A program made the position numbers and the translations under genes. A model generated the notes under the pieces. That model was not told the DNA's origin. It saw only the letters and a list, made by a program, of their open reading frames with translations, and did not search any database. Shown here piece after piece: positions 45,500-57,060 of a stretch of DNA of 64,000 nucleotides. The first letter of the stretch is position 1, and every line of letters begins with the position of its first letter. This DNA is from Calycina herbarum. Taxonomy: Eukaryota; Ascomycota; Leotiomycetes; Helotiales; Pezizellaceae. The stretch covers positions 1 through 64,000 of the forward strand of contig LLEY01000076.1 of the NCBI GenBank assembly GCA_001414485.1, written 5' to 3'.

Positions 45500-47450
45500 G
45501 AGAGGACTTTGGACCAGAGTAGGGAAAGTTCTTACTTTATAAATCGAAAGCCTAGATTGCTAAGCATGTTTATGGTTTCTACAGTTGACCTCATCCTGTG
45601 CTATTTCTATGTCTATCTAATTTATTTGCTACAATGTGATCGAAGAAGCTTTACAGATCATTGGTCTCTTCTACCCAGCTATCACAACTCATTTATTACC
45701 ACTGTTTGAGCACACTTTAAATTACCAATCCAGGCAAACCAAACCAAACCAACTCATCCACCCCCCCCTCCCTCCAACTACCCACTTTAAGAAATCAACA
45801 CCAAAATACAAACCCCCCCTTATCACAACAACTCTCAAACCCTTCTCCAAAAGCCAAAAACAAAAGGCTATAACACCTTCCCACAAACCCAATTATAAAC
45901 ACTACCTCTCATCCCCCAACCAACACACAGTCCCTGCTATAACAAAAGCAGGAAATTCTCACCCAAAGATCTCCATTCAGTAAACAACAATAATCGTAAA
46001 CCACAAATTATCTAAAACTCCACAGTTGTATCAAAGCTCATTAACAAATCTACACAACAAAGTTTTATTCTAGAATGAACTTCCAATACCGTAACAAGAT
46101 TCAACTCTACTCATCTTATTAATTTCATCTCACCCCCTTCCCCCCAGCCGCTCAATTCAAAAATATACTGCGGCGACCGAAAATGACCAAAAAGAGGTAA
46201 AGAAATAGGAACCCTAAGTTCTCCAACAAATCCCCCCCCCCCAACTTCCCTCACAAACCCCATCCCCTAAAAGTCCCTGCAATGCAACCCAAACAGGCTG
46301 CAGGAAAAGACAAACGCTAACCCCTCCCCATCCACATCCAGCTAAATAGAATATCAATCTATCTAAGTAATGATTTTCAAGCCTCCCAGCCAAAAAACTC
46401 CAGCTTAAACCTCCCCGCATCATAACAATACCTCCCATCCCATGATCGCCAACTCCCAAAGCAGCCCCAGGAATAAAATTGCCAACCATCTCTCTGTAGT
46501 CATACCCAGCGAAAAGAACATCTATATATCTGAATAGCCCATGAACCCCGACCTACTCTTAAAATACTTCGTACCAACCCTCCTTACTAATCCCACTAGC
46601 AAAGAAAAATAATAACTATTGAAAAAGAAAGAAACCCCCATCAAAAACTCAAAAGAAAATCCAAGCCTCAAAATCTTTATTTACATCAACAACAACAAAC
46701 AACACGCATTTAATAAATAAACACATCTTACTACCACCCCTCCATCCCCTGCCCAATCCCTTATTCATTTTCCATATACAAGTAGAATAAACTAAACGAA
46801 AACCAACAAAACCAGAACCTCTACTCCCCAACATCTTCCCCTCAAATCATTACAAGGTGCTAACCCAGTACGGCAACAAAGAAAACAGAGAGCTCTAATC
46901 TAGAACTACTTCGCCATCCACCGTCCAACTTCGCAACACCACAACTTCCCAACCAAAAAACACCTAAAAGCAAGCCCTCGCTCCCACCCCTCCTTTTCTT
47001 CCTCAACACCCAGAGTCAAGCTTAATCCGTCTAGAAACCAAAAAGCAAAGAAAACAAGAACAAGCAACAAACAAACACAAACACACGTACTCATAGTCAC
47101 AGGAAAAGAAAGAAGTTGGGTATTTCAATTTCTATCTACAAATCTCTCTATCCCCCAATCTCACAATACCGCACCATCATATGTAGTCAAGGTCAAGGAT
47201 ACCAACCAAAGACCAAAGTTACCAGCCAGAGACCCAGACCAAGGGACACAAGTAAGTCCTCAATCAAGTCCTCGAGAGCCCAAGAACTATCCAGTAAGCC
47301 AAGGCTCGCTTCGCGACCCCTTAACCCCTCCATCACCCCAGGATTTCTGGGGAAGAGAGGAGATCTCCATAAATATTTACTTTTACAATCCCATCAAACC
47401 CAGCCCCCCTCATGCAGCTCAGGCTACTCATTAGGTAGAAAACCTTAACA
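45500..47450. other. Long G-poor non-coding tract downstream of the Sec14 gene
   Basis: From about 45720 to 47110 the plus strand is very poor in G and rich in C/A (CACCCCCCCCTCCCTCC near 45760, CCCCCCCCCCAAC near 46232). It is located 3' of a minus-strand gene, like the tract at 30.8-31.9 kb. No supported open frame on either strand; apparent frames are compositional. Confidence 0.6.
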
Positions 47451-49107
47451 TCATGATGTCTTCTCAGCCGCCGGAGCAGTCGCAGCACCATTAACCAACC
47501 CAGCCTCCCCCTTCTTCTCATCCAGACTCAAATCCTTCAATTTCTTGACAGGCTCTCCCGCAGTGACAACATCTACGGGTTTCGCACCCTCCAACACCAC
47601 CGGTCCATCACCCATAACCTTCTGCCCCTCACCCGCCTTCGCAGCCTCAATCGCCGGTTCCGTCGCCGTCACCGTATCAGGAAGATCCATTTCCGTAGGT
47701 GCACTCAGAAGTTCCGGTCTCAGAGGTGCACTACCTGGGACTTCCAAACTCCCATTCTCCTTCCCAACTTCGACATGAGCATGGACCGCCTGAGGCTCCG
47801 GTTCAAAAACCGGTCTCCTAACCAAACAAACATCCTCCCTCCTCATCACTCCCCCCTCACCCACACTCCCCACAGCCACACCCCTCATCTTCTCGCCCTC
47901 CATCTGCCAAAACATAGGACCCTGTGGGAAATCCTTCCTCCCCCCTTCCCATTCCAAAACTTTCTCCAGTTCCGGATCTAGTATCGGCATATCCCCGAAT
48001 TGAAACTCCAACTCGCCCCCGTATTTTTTAGGAATGTTTTTCGGGTCGATGAATGCTTCGAGTGTGGTTTTCATGTCGTGCGAGGAGAGGATGAAGATTT
48101 TCGAGGTGGTGATGGGGTCGAACCATTTTTTGATCCAGGACCAGACTGTGGGGAAGAATGCGGGGGCTCCTATGATCTGGGGGTTTGCGCTGTCAGTAGC
48201 TATAAACAAAAACAAAAACAATATAAAACGAAAAAAGAGTAGGGGCTGATCAGACGGGGCGAGGAAAGGGAAAAAAACATACAAAAATCCTATCCAAAGT
48301 CTCCGGATAATGCGCCGTAGCCAGTGTACTAGCATCCTGCATATGCGTCCTCAAATTCCAAAATTGCTTCAGTCCCACCCCCGAGATATCCACGATATTG
48401 TTACTCTGCGTAATGGGTGTCTTCGCATTCTCCCTATCCGTCAATTGCGTGCAAAGAGGCATCACAAACCGCACCAAATTCTCATACAAGGCAAAAAGCC
48501 GCAAAAGTTTCGGCGACGTCTTTCCATTGGTTTGCGCCTTGGTGTGAGTTTTTTGCGCGGATTTCTCGTATGCCGACATGGTTTTGGAGTTTAGGTGTTT
48601 GACTTCGAAGACGTAGACGGGGATTCCGCGACGGTCGCGACGGCCTATCCATTGGGGGTACTGTTGGTTTTTTGTTAGTTGGGTTGTTGGTGAGAGATTT
48701 TGGGGGGAGGGCTACCAATCTGCGAGTTTCCTCGTAGTGTTCTAGATCTATGGTTTCGTAGAGTTCTTTTATTTGGTTTGCCTTTCGCCAATCTTCTGTT
48801 TCTTTGAATTGGGTGAATGCTTCTGGGACGATGAAGCGGCGTGCGCGGAGGAACCGTCTGTGTTGAAATTATGTTAGGTTACAAATCAGGGTAAGAGAGA
48901 TGATGGGGCTTACAATAATGTTTGATCGTCGTGACTGCAATCATTCTCTGATTCTCCTGGGGTGTAGTATCCCTTCTCGGCGCATAGAACTTTGAAATTC
49001 TTAAATGCGGCCTCCTCTTCGGTGGTGAGATGTCCTAGGTGACCTTGAGGATACCCATACTCGACCACGGCGGATTGAACTCTATGCGCAGGACCGGCGG
49101 TCGACAT
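47451..49107 (-). CDS. Sec14-like CRAL-TRIO lipid-transfer protein
   Basis: Four exons (49107-48914, 48857-48716, 48660-48283, 48176-47451) join in frame over introns of 56, 55 and 106 nt to give 479 residues. The N-terminal CRAL-TRIO-N helices include LTTEEEAAFKNFKVLCAEKG and LLRFLRARRFIVPEAF. The lipid-binding core has RRDRRGIPVYVFEVKHL, NNIVDISGVGLKQFWNL, HYPETLDRIFIIGAPAFFPT and SHDMKTTLEAFIDPKNIP followed by KKYGGELEFQFGDMP. Sec14 proteins exchange phosphatidylinositol and phosphatidylcholine and link lipid metabolism to Golgi transport. An acidic, Ala/Glu/Val-rich tail of about 170 residues extends beyond the domain. The last intron was chosen because RIF-IIGAP is the conserved junction; a hydrophobic stretch read through it is intronic. 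Confidence 0.9.
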
Positions 49108-50057
49108 GTCTGCGCCTGTCTAGAAAATGCAAAGAACTGAAGAAAGGAGGATGTATGTAACAAATGTACAAGAGGGAATATTCTGGGAATAATCTACTCT
49201 AGGAAAGTCCGTTGGCGGTGAAAGTCTGGTATGGATGTTGTAAATACACGACTCAAAAAAGGCAGCGACAGAGTTGGGATCCAACGTCATCTCACACTCT
49301 TAGTCATCGGCCTAGTCGTCGGGCGCCTTTGGCTGTGCCTTTTCCTTTAAGACTCTGCATTACTCGTGGGGCGAGGTAACTCTTTTTAGAGTCGCGAATA
49401 GAGCGGTGGAACTGGTCGATTATTGATGGTGAATCCGAAGATGCCGGAGGGAAGGAAAGCTTTGCGCTTTCAAAGGCTGAAAAACGCCCGCTCAAGACGG
49501 CCCCGTGCTTCCACATCGACGATAATACGTCGCCACGCCGAGTTAGCCAGATCATCCCCAATACCAATTGTACCATCTGATGTGCAACCTCGAGGCATAT
49601 CGGGGGAATCTCTCGTCCCGAAGTCCGAAGAGAAACCTCATGTGAACGATTTCAGTCGACGAGAAAGCCATGCGATTCAGGCACTTTTTCAAAGATCCGA
49701 AGCTATCAAAAAAGAACAGCCAAAAAGAAAAAGCTGGGCAAGAAGAAGATCTGGGGAGAAACGCTCGAGGGAACTCCCCTCCTTTATATCCCTCCTAACA
49801 CGAGGCATCTAGCATCCTACCCCATATAATCCATTAATACCCCATCCCTCCTTGTCTCCTTGTCACATATCTCGTCTTCCAATAACTTCCGTCTAACCAC
49901 GCGTTCCGTGGCTTTAAGCTTCCCTTCCCTGACATCCTAAAATGCTCCCCCACCAATGACCTAAGAAACTCCTCCCTCCAACCCCATAATCTCACCTCAC
50001 CCCTCAACACCACAAATTCTCCTGCACAACACAATCCTCGGCGTCACAAGAGGCTAC
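49108..50057. other. Intergenic; overlapping unsupported open frames
   Basis: Opposite-strand frames at 49304-49576 (minus, 90 codons) and 49423-49812 (plus, 129 codons, very basic: RRHAELARSS, KSWARRRSGEKRSREL) overlap. The plus one is longer and could be a small basic protein, but I see no domain, intron or paralogue. 49830-50040 is pyrimidine-rich and probably belongs to the next gene's 5' region. Confidence 0.35.
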
Positions 50058-51387
50058 ATGTTCCGCCTCTCCCAACTAGCAAAACACCTTTCGCGTCCCT
50101 TGCCGAATTACCTGCATACCTCTGCTGCCGCAGCCTCGAGTCGAGTCATGACATCATCACCCTCTGCCACGCCTGATGAGAGGAATTCGAGGACTATACA
50201 TACAGCAGCATGTTTGATAATTGGGGATGAGGTTTTGGGTGGGAAGGTATGGATTGCATTCTGCAGAGAACTCTACTATGATCATAGTTATGGTTGTGCA
50301 ATTGGACCTCGGGAGCAGAAAGTAAATATGAAAAAGAATAGATAGCTAATTCAAATTGTGCCGTGTAGACAGTAGATGTACGACCCCTCCAAGAACCACC
50401 TCTGCCCCCTTCAAGACAACCTGAAAAGGAAGCCATGACACTAACAGGAACCCCATAGACGAATTCCGCATTCATGGCCAAATTCTGTTTCGGTCTAGGA
50501 ATGGTACGATCCTCAATTCCCAATCATCAAGATCAAGTCAATCAAGAAACTAACCTGCCCGCCCCCTAGAACCTGAAGCGCATCGAAGTAATAGCAGACG
50601 ACGAAAGCGAAATCATAGAAGCAGTCCGCCGAATGAGCAACACCTACGACTTCGTAGTAACAAGTGGAGGAATTGGTCCAACGTACTTCCTCCCCTTTCC
50701 CATTCATTCCCCCTTCCTCCATCCGCAAAAATAATACCAATAACCTAATGCGTGTGTCCCAGCCACGACGACATAACCTACTCCTCAATAGCCAAAGCAT
50801 TTTCCCTCTCCCTAATCCTCCACCCCGTCGTCCTCCAAAAAATGATCGCCCTCTCCAAACCCCACCCCTCCCAACAAAATTTCGATTGGGACGTCGATTC
50901 TCCAGCTCGAAAAGCAAAGTACCGAATGATCGAGCTACCAACCGACATAGCCCGACCCGATTCCTCACAAGTGATATTCCCCTGCGACGACCTCTGGGTT
51001 CCCGTCGCTTGTGTGAATGGAAACATCCACGTCCTTCCCGGCGTCCCTCGATTATTCGAACGCCTGTTAGAGGGTTTGAGACCATATCTCCTCCCACGAC
51101 TGTCAGATCCAGAGGGCAAGGGAATCCATAGGATACTAATCTCGACGCCTATGGTGGAGAGTGAAGTAGCACCCTATCTCACCGAGTTAGCAGGGAGAGT
51201 GGAATCTAAAGGTGTCAAGGTGGGCAGTTATCCTCGGTGGGGCAAGAAAAATAATACTGTCACTTTAGTCGGTCGGGACCAGGAGTTTTTGGAGAGTCTT
51301 GTTGAAGAGGTGGTTAGGAATGTGGAGGGGAGACGGATAGAGACGGAGGGGGAGGATGATGAGGAGGCGCCTGTTTCTAGTCAGTGA
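50058..51387 (+). CDS. MoCF/molybdopterin-binding-domain protein
   Basis: Four exons (50058-50246, 50459-50503, 50570-50682, 50763-51387) give 323 residues; introns are 212, 66 and 80 nt and exon 2 is only 45 nt. The MoaB/Mog-like fold shows ACLIIGDEVLGGKTNSAFMA, RIEVIADDESEIIEAVRRM, YDFVVTSGGIGPTHDDITYS and CVNGNIHVLPGVPRLFERLL. In fungi such stand-alone domains occur in proteins related to the FAD synthase/CinA group and need not act in molybdenum cofactor synthesis. The first ~30 residues (MFRLSQLAKHLSRPLPNYLH) look like a mitochondrial presequence; MTSSPSATPDERN at 50148 is an alternative start. The tail is acidic (GEDDEEAPVSSQ). The exon 1-2 junction is the least certain. Confidence 0.82.
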
Positions 51388-54300
51388 GAGGTGGGGACCG
51401 TATATATATAGAGATTGTAGAACGAGAAGTGGACGCATCTAAGAGTGAGGGACTGGAAAATTGGCAAGTTCAAATCTTTGAAAACCCTCCTAGCATTGCC
51501 CCAGAGTAGAGGTGGCGGATTATAATAATACGCCTGTTTTGAGTCAAAATTAATATGAAGGGAGGTCAAATCACACACAGATCCTGACAAGAATAATAAT
51601 AAGAATCCATCTTCTTTCTACTCAGTGGAGTTAATTAGTTTGGGTAATTAATATGAAGTAGTTATAACTAGTAAATCAAAAGTTCAAATCTCCAAATCTT
51701 ATTAAAGCCCTATCCCTTTCTTTAAAATAGGCATAGGAATAGTTATATACTCTTCATTAGAACTCGAGAGATTATCAATTATATCTCCATTTCCTTAGAT
51801 CTGAGAAATCCATCTAGATAGATATTCTACTTTCCTATCTAAATTCCTCACTCTAGATAATTAAACCCGCAAGTAAATTTTCTTCTCGTCCAAATCCTAA
51901 TCAGGAGTTCCTGAAAAGAAAGAAAAAAGAAAAGTGTTTTAATAAAAATCTTTATTTATTCCGGAATACAGAACGGGTTTTCTGGAGGTATAGTACATAT
52001 GATCGTAGATATAGAAAGTAGACTCATTACAAGAAAAGAAATTCCCTTCTACAAAAAATAAAGAAAGGATTCCGAAAAGGTTAAAAAAAACAGTGGGGGA
52101 ATCGGGGTTTGATTCTTCGATGCAGAGAAATAACCAAACCATACATATATTTTAACTTCTACACCTTTTAGCATCATCAGAGAAGTTTGGGAAACAGCCA
52201 AAGAACCGAAATTTCTGTTTCTGCTTCCTCTAGATACTCTCAGATGATAGCTCGAATTTGTTCTACATTTGCCAGAGTATGGAGGAAAAGACAGGTAGTC
52301 AGACATAGAGGAATGAATGACAGGATTCTTACATACAGCGTACTTATGGTCGATAACTCAAAGAAATGGTTTTAACTTCTCCGCGCCCTACCTTTTCAGT
52401 CCAATGGACAAGGAATGCGACAGTAAATCTCATTTTGACTTCTTGGGATGATTACTTCTCGGAAAAATTAAAAGTTAATTATTACAGAGTATCCGAGAAT
52501 CTTCGGGTCAATATCGGAGAAAGTCGAGAGAACGGGAGCTAGTTACTGTCTTATTAATTATCCATCGTTCTCTCCCAACACCACAGGAAATCTCAGTTTG
52601 AACTTTGAAATATCGACCAAACGGTGTACATGTGTCTCATGATCATATCCTATTGGCGGTGAGCTTGAGTGACGGGTCTTCAAAAACCACGTGTCGAGCC
52701 GTGCCGCCATAAGCTGACAGCTCTTTAATCCAGGGGTGTCCATTTTATGAATGGTTCGGGAGAGGAGATTTTGCATCATGTACAAATGTTGTGCATCAAT
52801 GCCATGTGCACTAAAAGGCTATCGGTGCCTCCGTAAAACCACGACACTGGATGATTGCATGCAACGATCTCCGGAAATTAAACCTTCTTGTACCGACTTT
52901 CTGAAGAATTCTTCCACGAGGATTTATCGAGGAGTGTCAGTAATGTGCTAATCAAATTCGAATTTTTTTTCGCAGCCATGATCCTTCTATCGTTCAGGAT
53001 CTTCAGCTCAAGTTTCTTTGGATAGAGTATTTGGAAGCCAATCTCATGGCGGAGTTATTGAAACGAGTCCAATGAAAGAGTTGACAAAATGTTTGAACCC
53101 CACGAAACGAGGGGTGAAAGGTTTTGTAGATTGTGGAGGTGCTTGGACGTGGGATTGATATCTTTTGATAACAAGTTTTTCTGGGAGGCGTTTCTGTTTA
53201 AGGGCCCTGGCTGTTTGGGGGCTGATTTTGAGGGCTCCCGCTGTCAACCGTTTTCTTAATTGCTTTTTTGTTCTTGAAGGATAAACTTCAGATTAGAGTG
53301 TGCCAGGAGTTCCCGGTATGCTTCTCCGTCTCGGTGATAAGTGGGCTTCGGGAGGATTTGTGGAGAAATACCTTGAATTGCTGATGATCCCATCCTCCCC
53401 GGCGAATTACTCAGAACCATAAAATTAGCTGTGACGAACTGGCAAACACTTCTTTATTTCTGCGGTGGATTTGGGAGAAGGGGTTGACAGCGGCAATTGC
53501 GGACGATCCGTATGTGAGGTTGTAACTCCCGTGTCTTGTGTCTTGAAATGATCTTGCCAGAGCCCAGATGGTGGAAATGTACTGGTTGTGGATATGCGAA
53601 CCGGCGAACCATCCCACCGTAGGCCGCGGCTTCTAGAGCACTTATAAAGGGCGCTGCTTCTGCATATGCGATCCAGTTCCAGATTTGTCTCTTTCATGGT
53701 TGCGCTGTGCCGCCTCGCATTGCCCGGGAGTTCTCACTGGTGGCTTGGTAGGTGTGGTGTGAGTGGAGAGGTTTGCAGGATGAAGCTGGAGGAGGAGGAT
53801 TAGAAACACGGAAGGGAAAGACGGAGGGCAGAAGGGCAGAAGAATATGCATAGAACGCTGGGCTCCTTGCAACACGCGAATAGTGACACTCTTCCCTTGC
53901 CACCTTGTGCATTGAAAGAAGTGAAGCTGTAGCTGCAATTGGCTGGAGATTGATAATCGTTTGTTCAGAGATATGTGCTATCAATCCAATGATGTGTGAT
54001 AAAGGGAGCTATTCCTAGGCTGGATGGAGATGGAGATGGAGATGCCATGAGGGAACCATGACCATGCAAACAGTGCAGCAATATGTGCGGGTGGTTAATA
54101 TAGAATAAAGGTGGGTGCGGTGATCCACGGTGTGCATTTCAAGCACCGGTGTGAAGAGCCAGATGCCCAGCGGAGGAAGAATAGAGAGCATCCCCAAAAG
54201 GGCTAGCGGGAATTAGTCATTCCCATTCTTTAGTTCTATTGGCCCAAGACCACTCTTCAGCACTTCTTAGTGCTTCTTAGGGCACCCTGGTCCTTCCAGG

Positions 54301-54906
54301 CCATCCCCTTCAGCGAGTAACATTGATCAGCTTCAGTGTTGACCCTCTAAAGTGACCAGCCTAAGCACCAGCAGCAGCACCAGCGCCAGCAGCAGCAACA
54401 CCACCAGCACCACCAGCACCACCAGCACCACCAGCACCTCCCCATCTCCTTCGCACGCACCCCTAAGCACACACCTTCAATCATCAACGAACGTCCTTTG
54501 TCCCATCACCCTCACCCATCACCCATCTCCCGCCAACCTCCAACTCTCATCCATCTTTTCCCAGAGAAAAGAATTGCGCCCTCCATCTCTCAATCCCTCA
54601 CCGCGATCCCCTCATCCCACCCTCACCGCCAGTACTCTACTTGTACCGTACGAGTAGATCAAGTCCCAACCCCTCGGCATTGATTTCGCCGTGTGTACCC
54701 TTCCCAGCTCCGTCGACCGTCGACCGTCGGCCGTCGAAACCCTGGATCCCCCAGCTTCAACGTCTGCACCCACGATATTTTCCATTGGTACTATCGAAAA
54801 GCTTCTTCCAAGCAACGACCAGTTTCATCATCTGACTCGCCAACGACCGTCCAGGTCCTACACTTCATGATCAACTGATTAATTATACACAACAACCCCA
54901 TTCAAA
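51388..54906. other. 3.5-kb intergenic region; long upstream region of ras
   Basis: 51600-52080 is AT-rich, 52380-54340 of normal composition. Short open frames on both strands have no domains. The last ~900 bp, rich in pyrimidine and CA and including a CACCAG repeat, probably contains the ras promoter and 5' UTR. Confidence 0.5.
54364..54440 (+). repeat. Trinucleotide repeat (CACCAG/CAGCAG-type) upstream of ras
   Basis: AGCACCAGCAGCAGCACCAG and following ACCACCAGCACCACCAGCAC units form an imperfect triplet array about 0.5 kb upstream of the ras start codon. It may be within the 5' UTR or promoter; an open frame across it is Ser/Thr-rich only because of the repeat. Confidence 0.75.
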
Positions 54907-55776
54907 ATGGCATCCAAGGTACGATGGCAATTCACGGGGAAGCTCTCCATCAAGCTCAATTGCTAATCGCCATGCGTCGCTCTAGTTTTTGAGAGAATAT
55001 AAGCTCGTGGTAGTGGGCGGTGGTGGCGTTGGAAAGTCTTGTTTGACAATTCAGTTGATACAGAGTCATTTCGTCGATGAATATGATCCTACAATTGAAG
55101 GTACGTATCTTCAATCCCATACCGGGCGCATTGCGCTCCACGTCTGATTTGATTTGATCTCAAGTTAAATCAATCCCATACTAATCTTACCGCTCTCCGC
55201 AGATTCATACCGAAAGCAATGCGTAATTGATGAAGAAGTCGCCCTCCTCGATGTCCTCGATACCGCCGGTCAAGAAGAATACTCGGCAATGAGAGAACAA
55301 TACATGCGAACCGGCGAAGGATTCCTACTAGTCTACAGCATAACCAGTCGACAGAGTTACGAGGAAATCATGACGTTCCAGCAACAAATTCTGAGAGTTA
55401 AGGATAAGGATTATTTCCCCATCATTGTGGTAGGAAACAAGTGCGATCTGGAGGGTGAGAGACAAGTTTCCAAACAAGGTAAGCTTCATTTCCCCACACG
55501 TTATTTTGACGCGGAAGGCTAATTTCAATTATAGAGGGTGAAGCATTAGCACGGTCATTTGGCTGCAAATTCATCGAGACCTCTGCCAAGTCCCGCATCA
55601 ACGTCGACAACGCATTCTACGATATCGTTCGCGAGATCCGACGTTATAACAAGGAGATGGCGGGTTACACAGCAGGAGGACCCGGCGGCTCGGGTAATGG
55701 ACAGATTGGAAAATTGGAAGTTGGCGATGGAGAGGGTAATGACAGAGGATGCTGTGGAAAGTGTGTGATAATGTAA
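54907..55776 (+). CDS. ras1: Ras small GTPase
   Basis: Four exons (54907-54918, 54986-55100, 55203-55478, 55535-55776) give 214 residues; the first exon holds just MASK. All GTPase motifs are present: P-loop GGGGVGKS (15-22), switch I YDPTIEDSY (37-45), switch [12 protein letters not shown] (62-71; Gln66 corresponds to Ras Gln61), NKCD (121-124) and ETSAKS near 150. The tail CCGKCVIM ends in a CaaX box with two upstream Cys for palmitoylation, so the protein should be farnesylated and at the plasma membrane. No activating substitution is seen. Fungal Ras drives cAMP/MAPK signalling, polar growth and conidiation. It stands alone, with long non-coding flanks. Confidence 0.96.
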
Positions 55777-57060
55777 AGGTTCGGTCGACTGAAGGGAAAT
55801 TGCGCCATGCCGAGTTTTGGATCTGGAGGAGACGAAAAGGCCAGCTCTCGAGGGGATGATAAAACTTGAGAAAGGAGATGACGATTACGGGATGGCCTGT
55901 TGTTATATTTGGCTGCGTCTGTATCCAGGATGCAGCGATTCGCCTTGGAGGGAGTTCTACGCCACACACCATGCCTTCGACCCAGATCTTTCATGGAAGA
56001 TACTGTTGCTGCTGTTTCTTTCCCCTCGGACATATGTCAGATGATGATGTTTTTCTTTTCTCTCATTTCTTTTCTCCCAACTACATTTTTTCTTCGTCTT
56101 TTTCACTTTTCCCATGATAAGCGCTGGGGCACAACCATCAAACTTTGTAATGTCACTGGAGGGGGAGGGGGGAGGAGGATCTTTGGCAGGGCCTGGCGCA
56201 CAGCGTATATTACCAAAACCAAAAGAACTACTGCCTAACTTTCTAGCTCTTTTCTTGAGAGGGAAAAAGTCATAGGGGAATGCTGAATCTGGGGAATATG
56301 AAGAACAAAATTTGACCAAAGCCTAATTTTCTTCTCGTACATAATTTTGTTTCATTGCTTTTACTGAACGTTAGGGAGAAGAGTTTTTGATGAATGTTGT
56401 TAGTTGGCTCATATAGAAATGGAGTATTAATTTGTCTTGTTAATTTTGATTTTGATTTATTTATTTATGAGGTGAACGAATGAGGATTTGGCCCTCTTTT
56501 TTTGGCGTCTCTTATCTGGTCTTGTCTCCTTGAATTTCCAATTCAAGTGAAGAGTTAAGGTTGAATGAAGAGGTTATTCTGAAGAAAGGTTAGCCGACTT
56601 TCTCTAATTTCCCTTCTTGCTTCTTGTCGTTGTCTCTAAGGGGAGGTTTCTTTTTTTGAGGGAGTGAATTGTCAAGTTAGTATAGAGAGAAATTTGAGGG
56701 TTTGTTGATTTTTCATTTTTTCATTTTATAATTATAGCTTACTCGCTACTTTTCTTTGGCTCTCTGGATTTTGAGACTTGAGTTACTTGATCTTTGGTAG
56801 CTTGGTATTACTCGAGAGTGAATTGGCTTACTTGATGTTGGTGGCTTACTTGCGAGTTACTCGCAGCTTACTCGTAACCTGCGTGTCAATTGGGCTATGT
56901 TTATTCGGAACACTCGCTAGTGATGTGCTAGTGCCAAAGTCGAAATTATGCAATTGTTGGCGTTGTATTTGTCTGTCTATTAATCTTGTGTGCACTTTAT
57001 TAGATTCTTTGCAGTAAGTTGTATTCCTCAATTATTAAATTAAAACACTGTTAACGAACT
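55777..57060. other. Intergenic, 3' region of ras and of the zinc-cluster gene
   Basis: Convergent genes end on both sides. The region is T-rich (plus) with a purine block GGAGGGGGAGGGGGGAGGAGG near 56157 and ACTCG/GTTACT-type repeats near 56807-56880 (CTTACTTG, CTTACTCG). No gene supported. Confidence 0.5.

Noticed and set aside
45636..45983. 115-codon plus-strand frame
   Set aside because: Composition-driven (Pro/Thr/Lys/Asn from G-poor DNA); nothing recognisable.
48177..48282. Extra transmembrane segment in the Sec14 protein (FFRFILFLFLFIA)
   Set aside because: It is encoded by the 106-nt intron between RIF and IIGAP; splicing restores the conserved Sec14 junction.
50513..51131. Long frames on both strands overlapping the MoCF gene
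   Set aside because: They are Arg/Gly- or Pro-rich shadows of the real coding frame, which carries the domain motifs.
53411..53985. Minus-strand frames upstream of ras as a gene
   Set aside because: Three overlapping frames of similar length, low-complexity and without motifs; more likely regulatory DNA.
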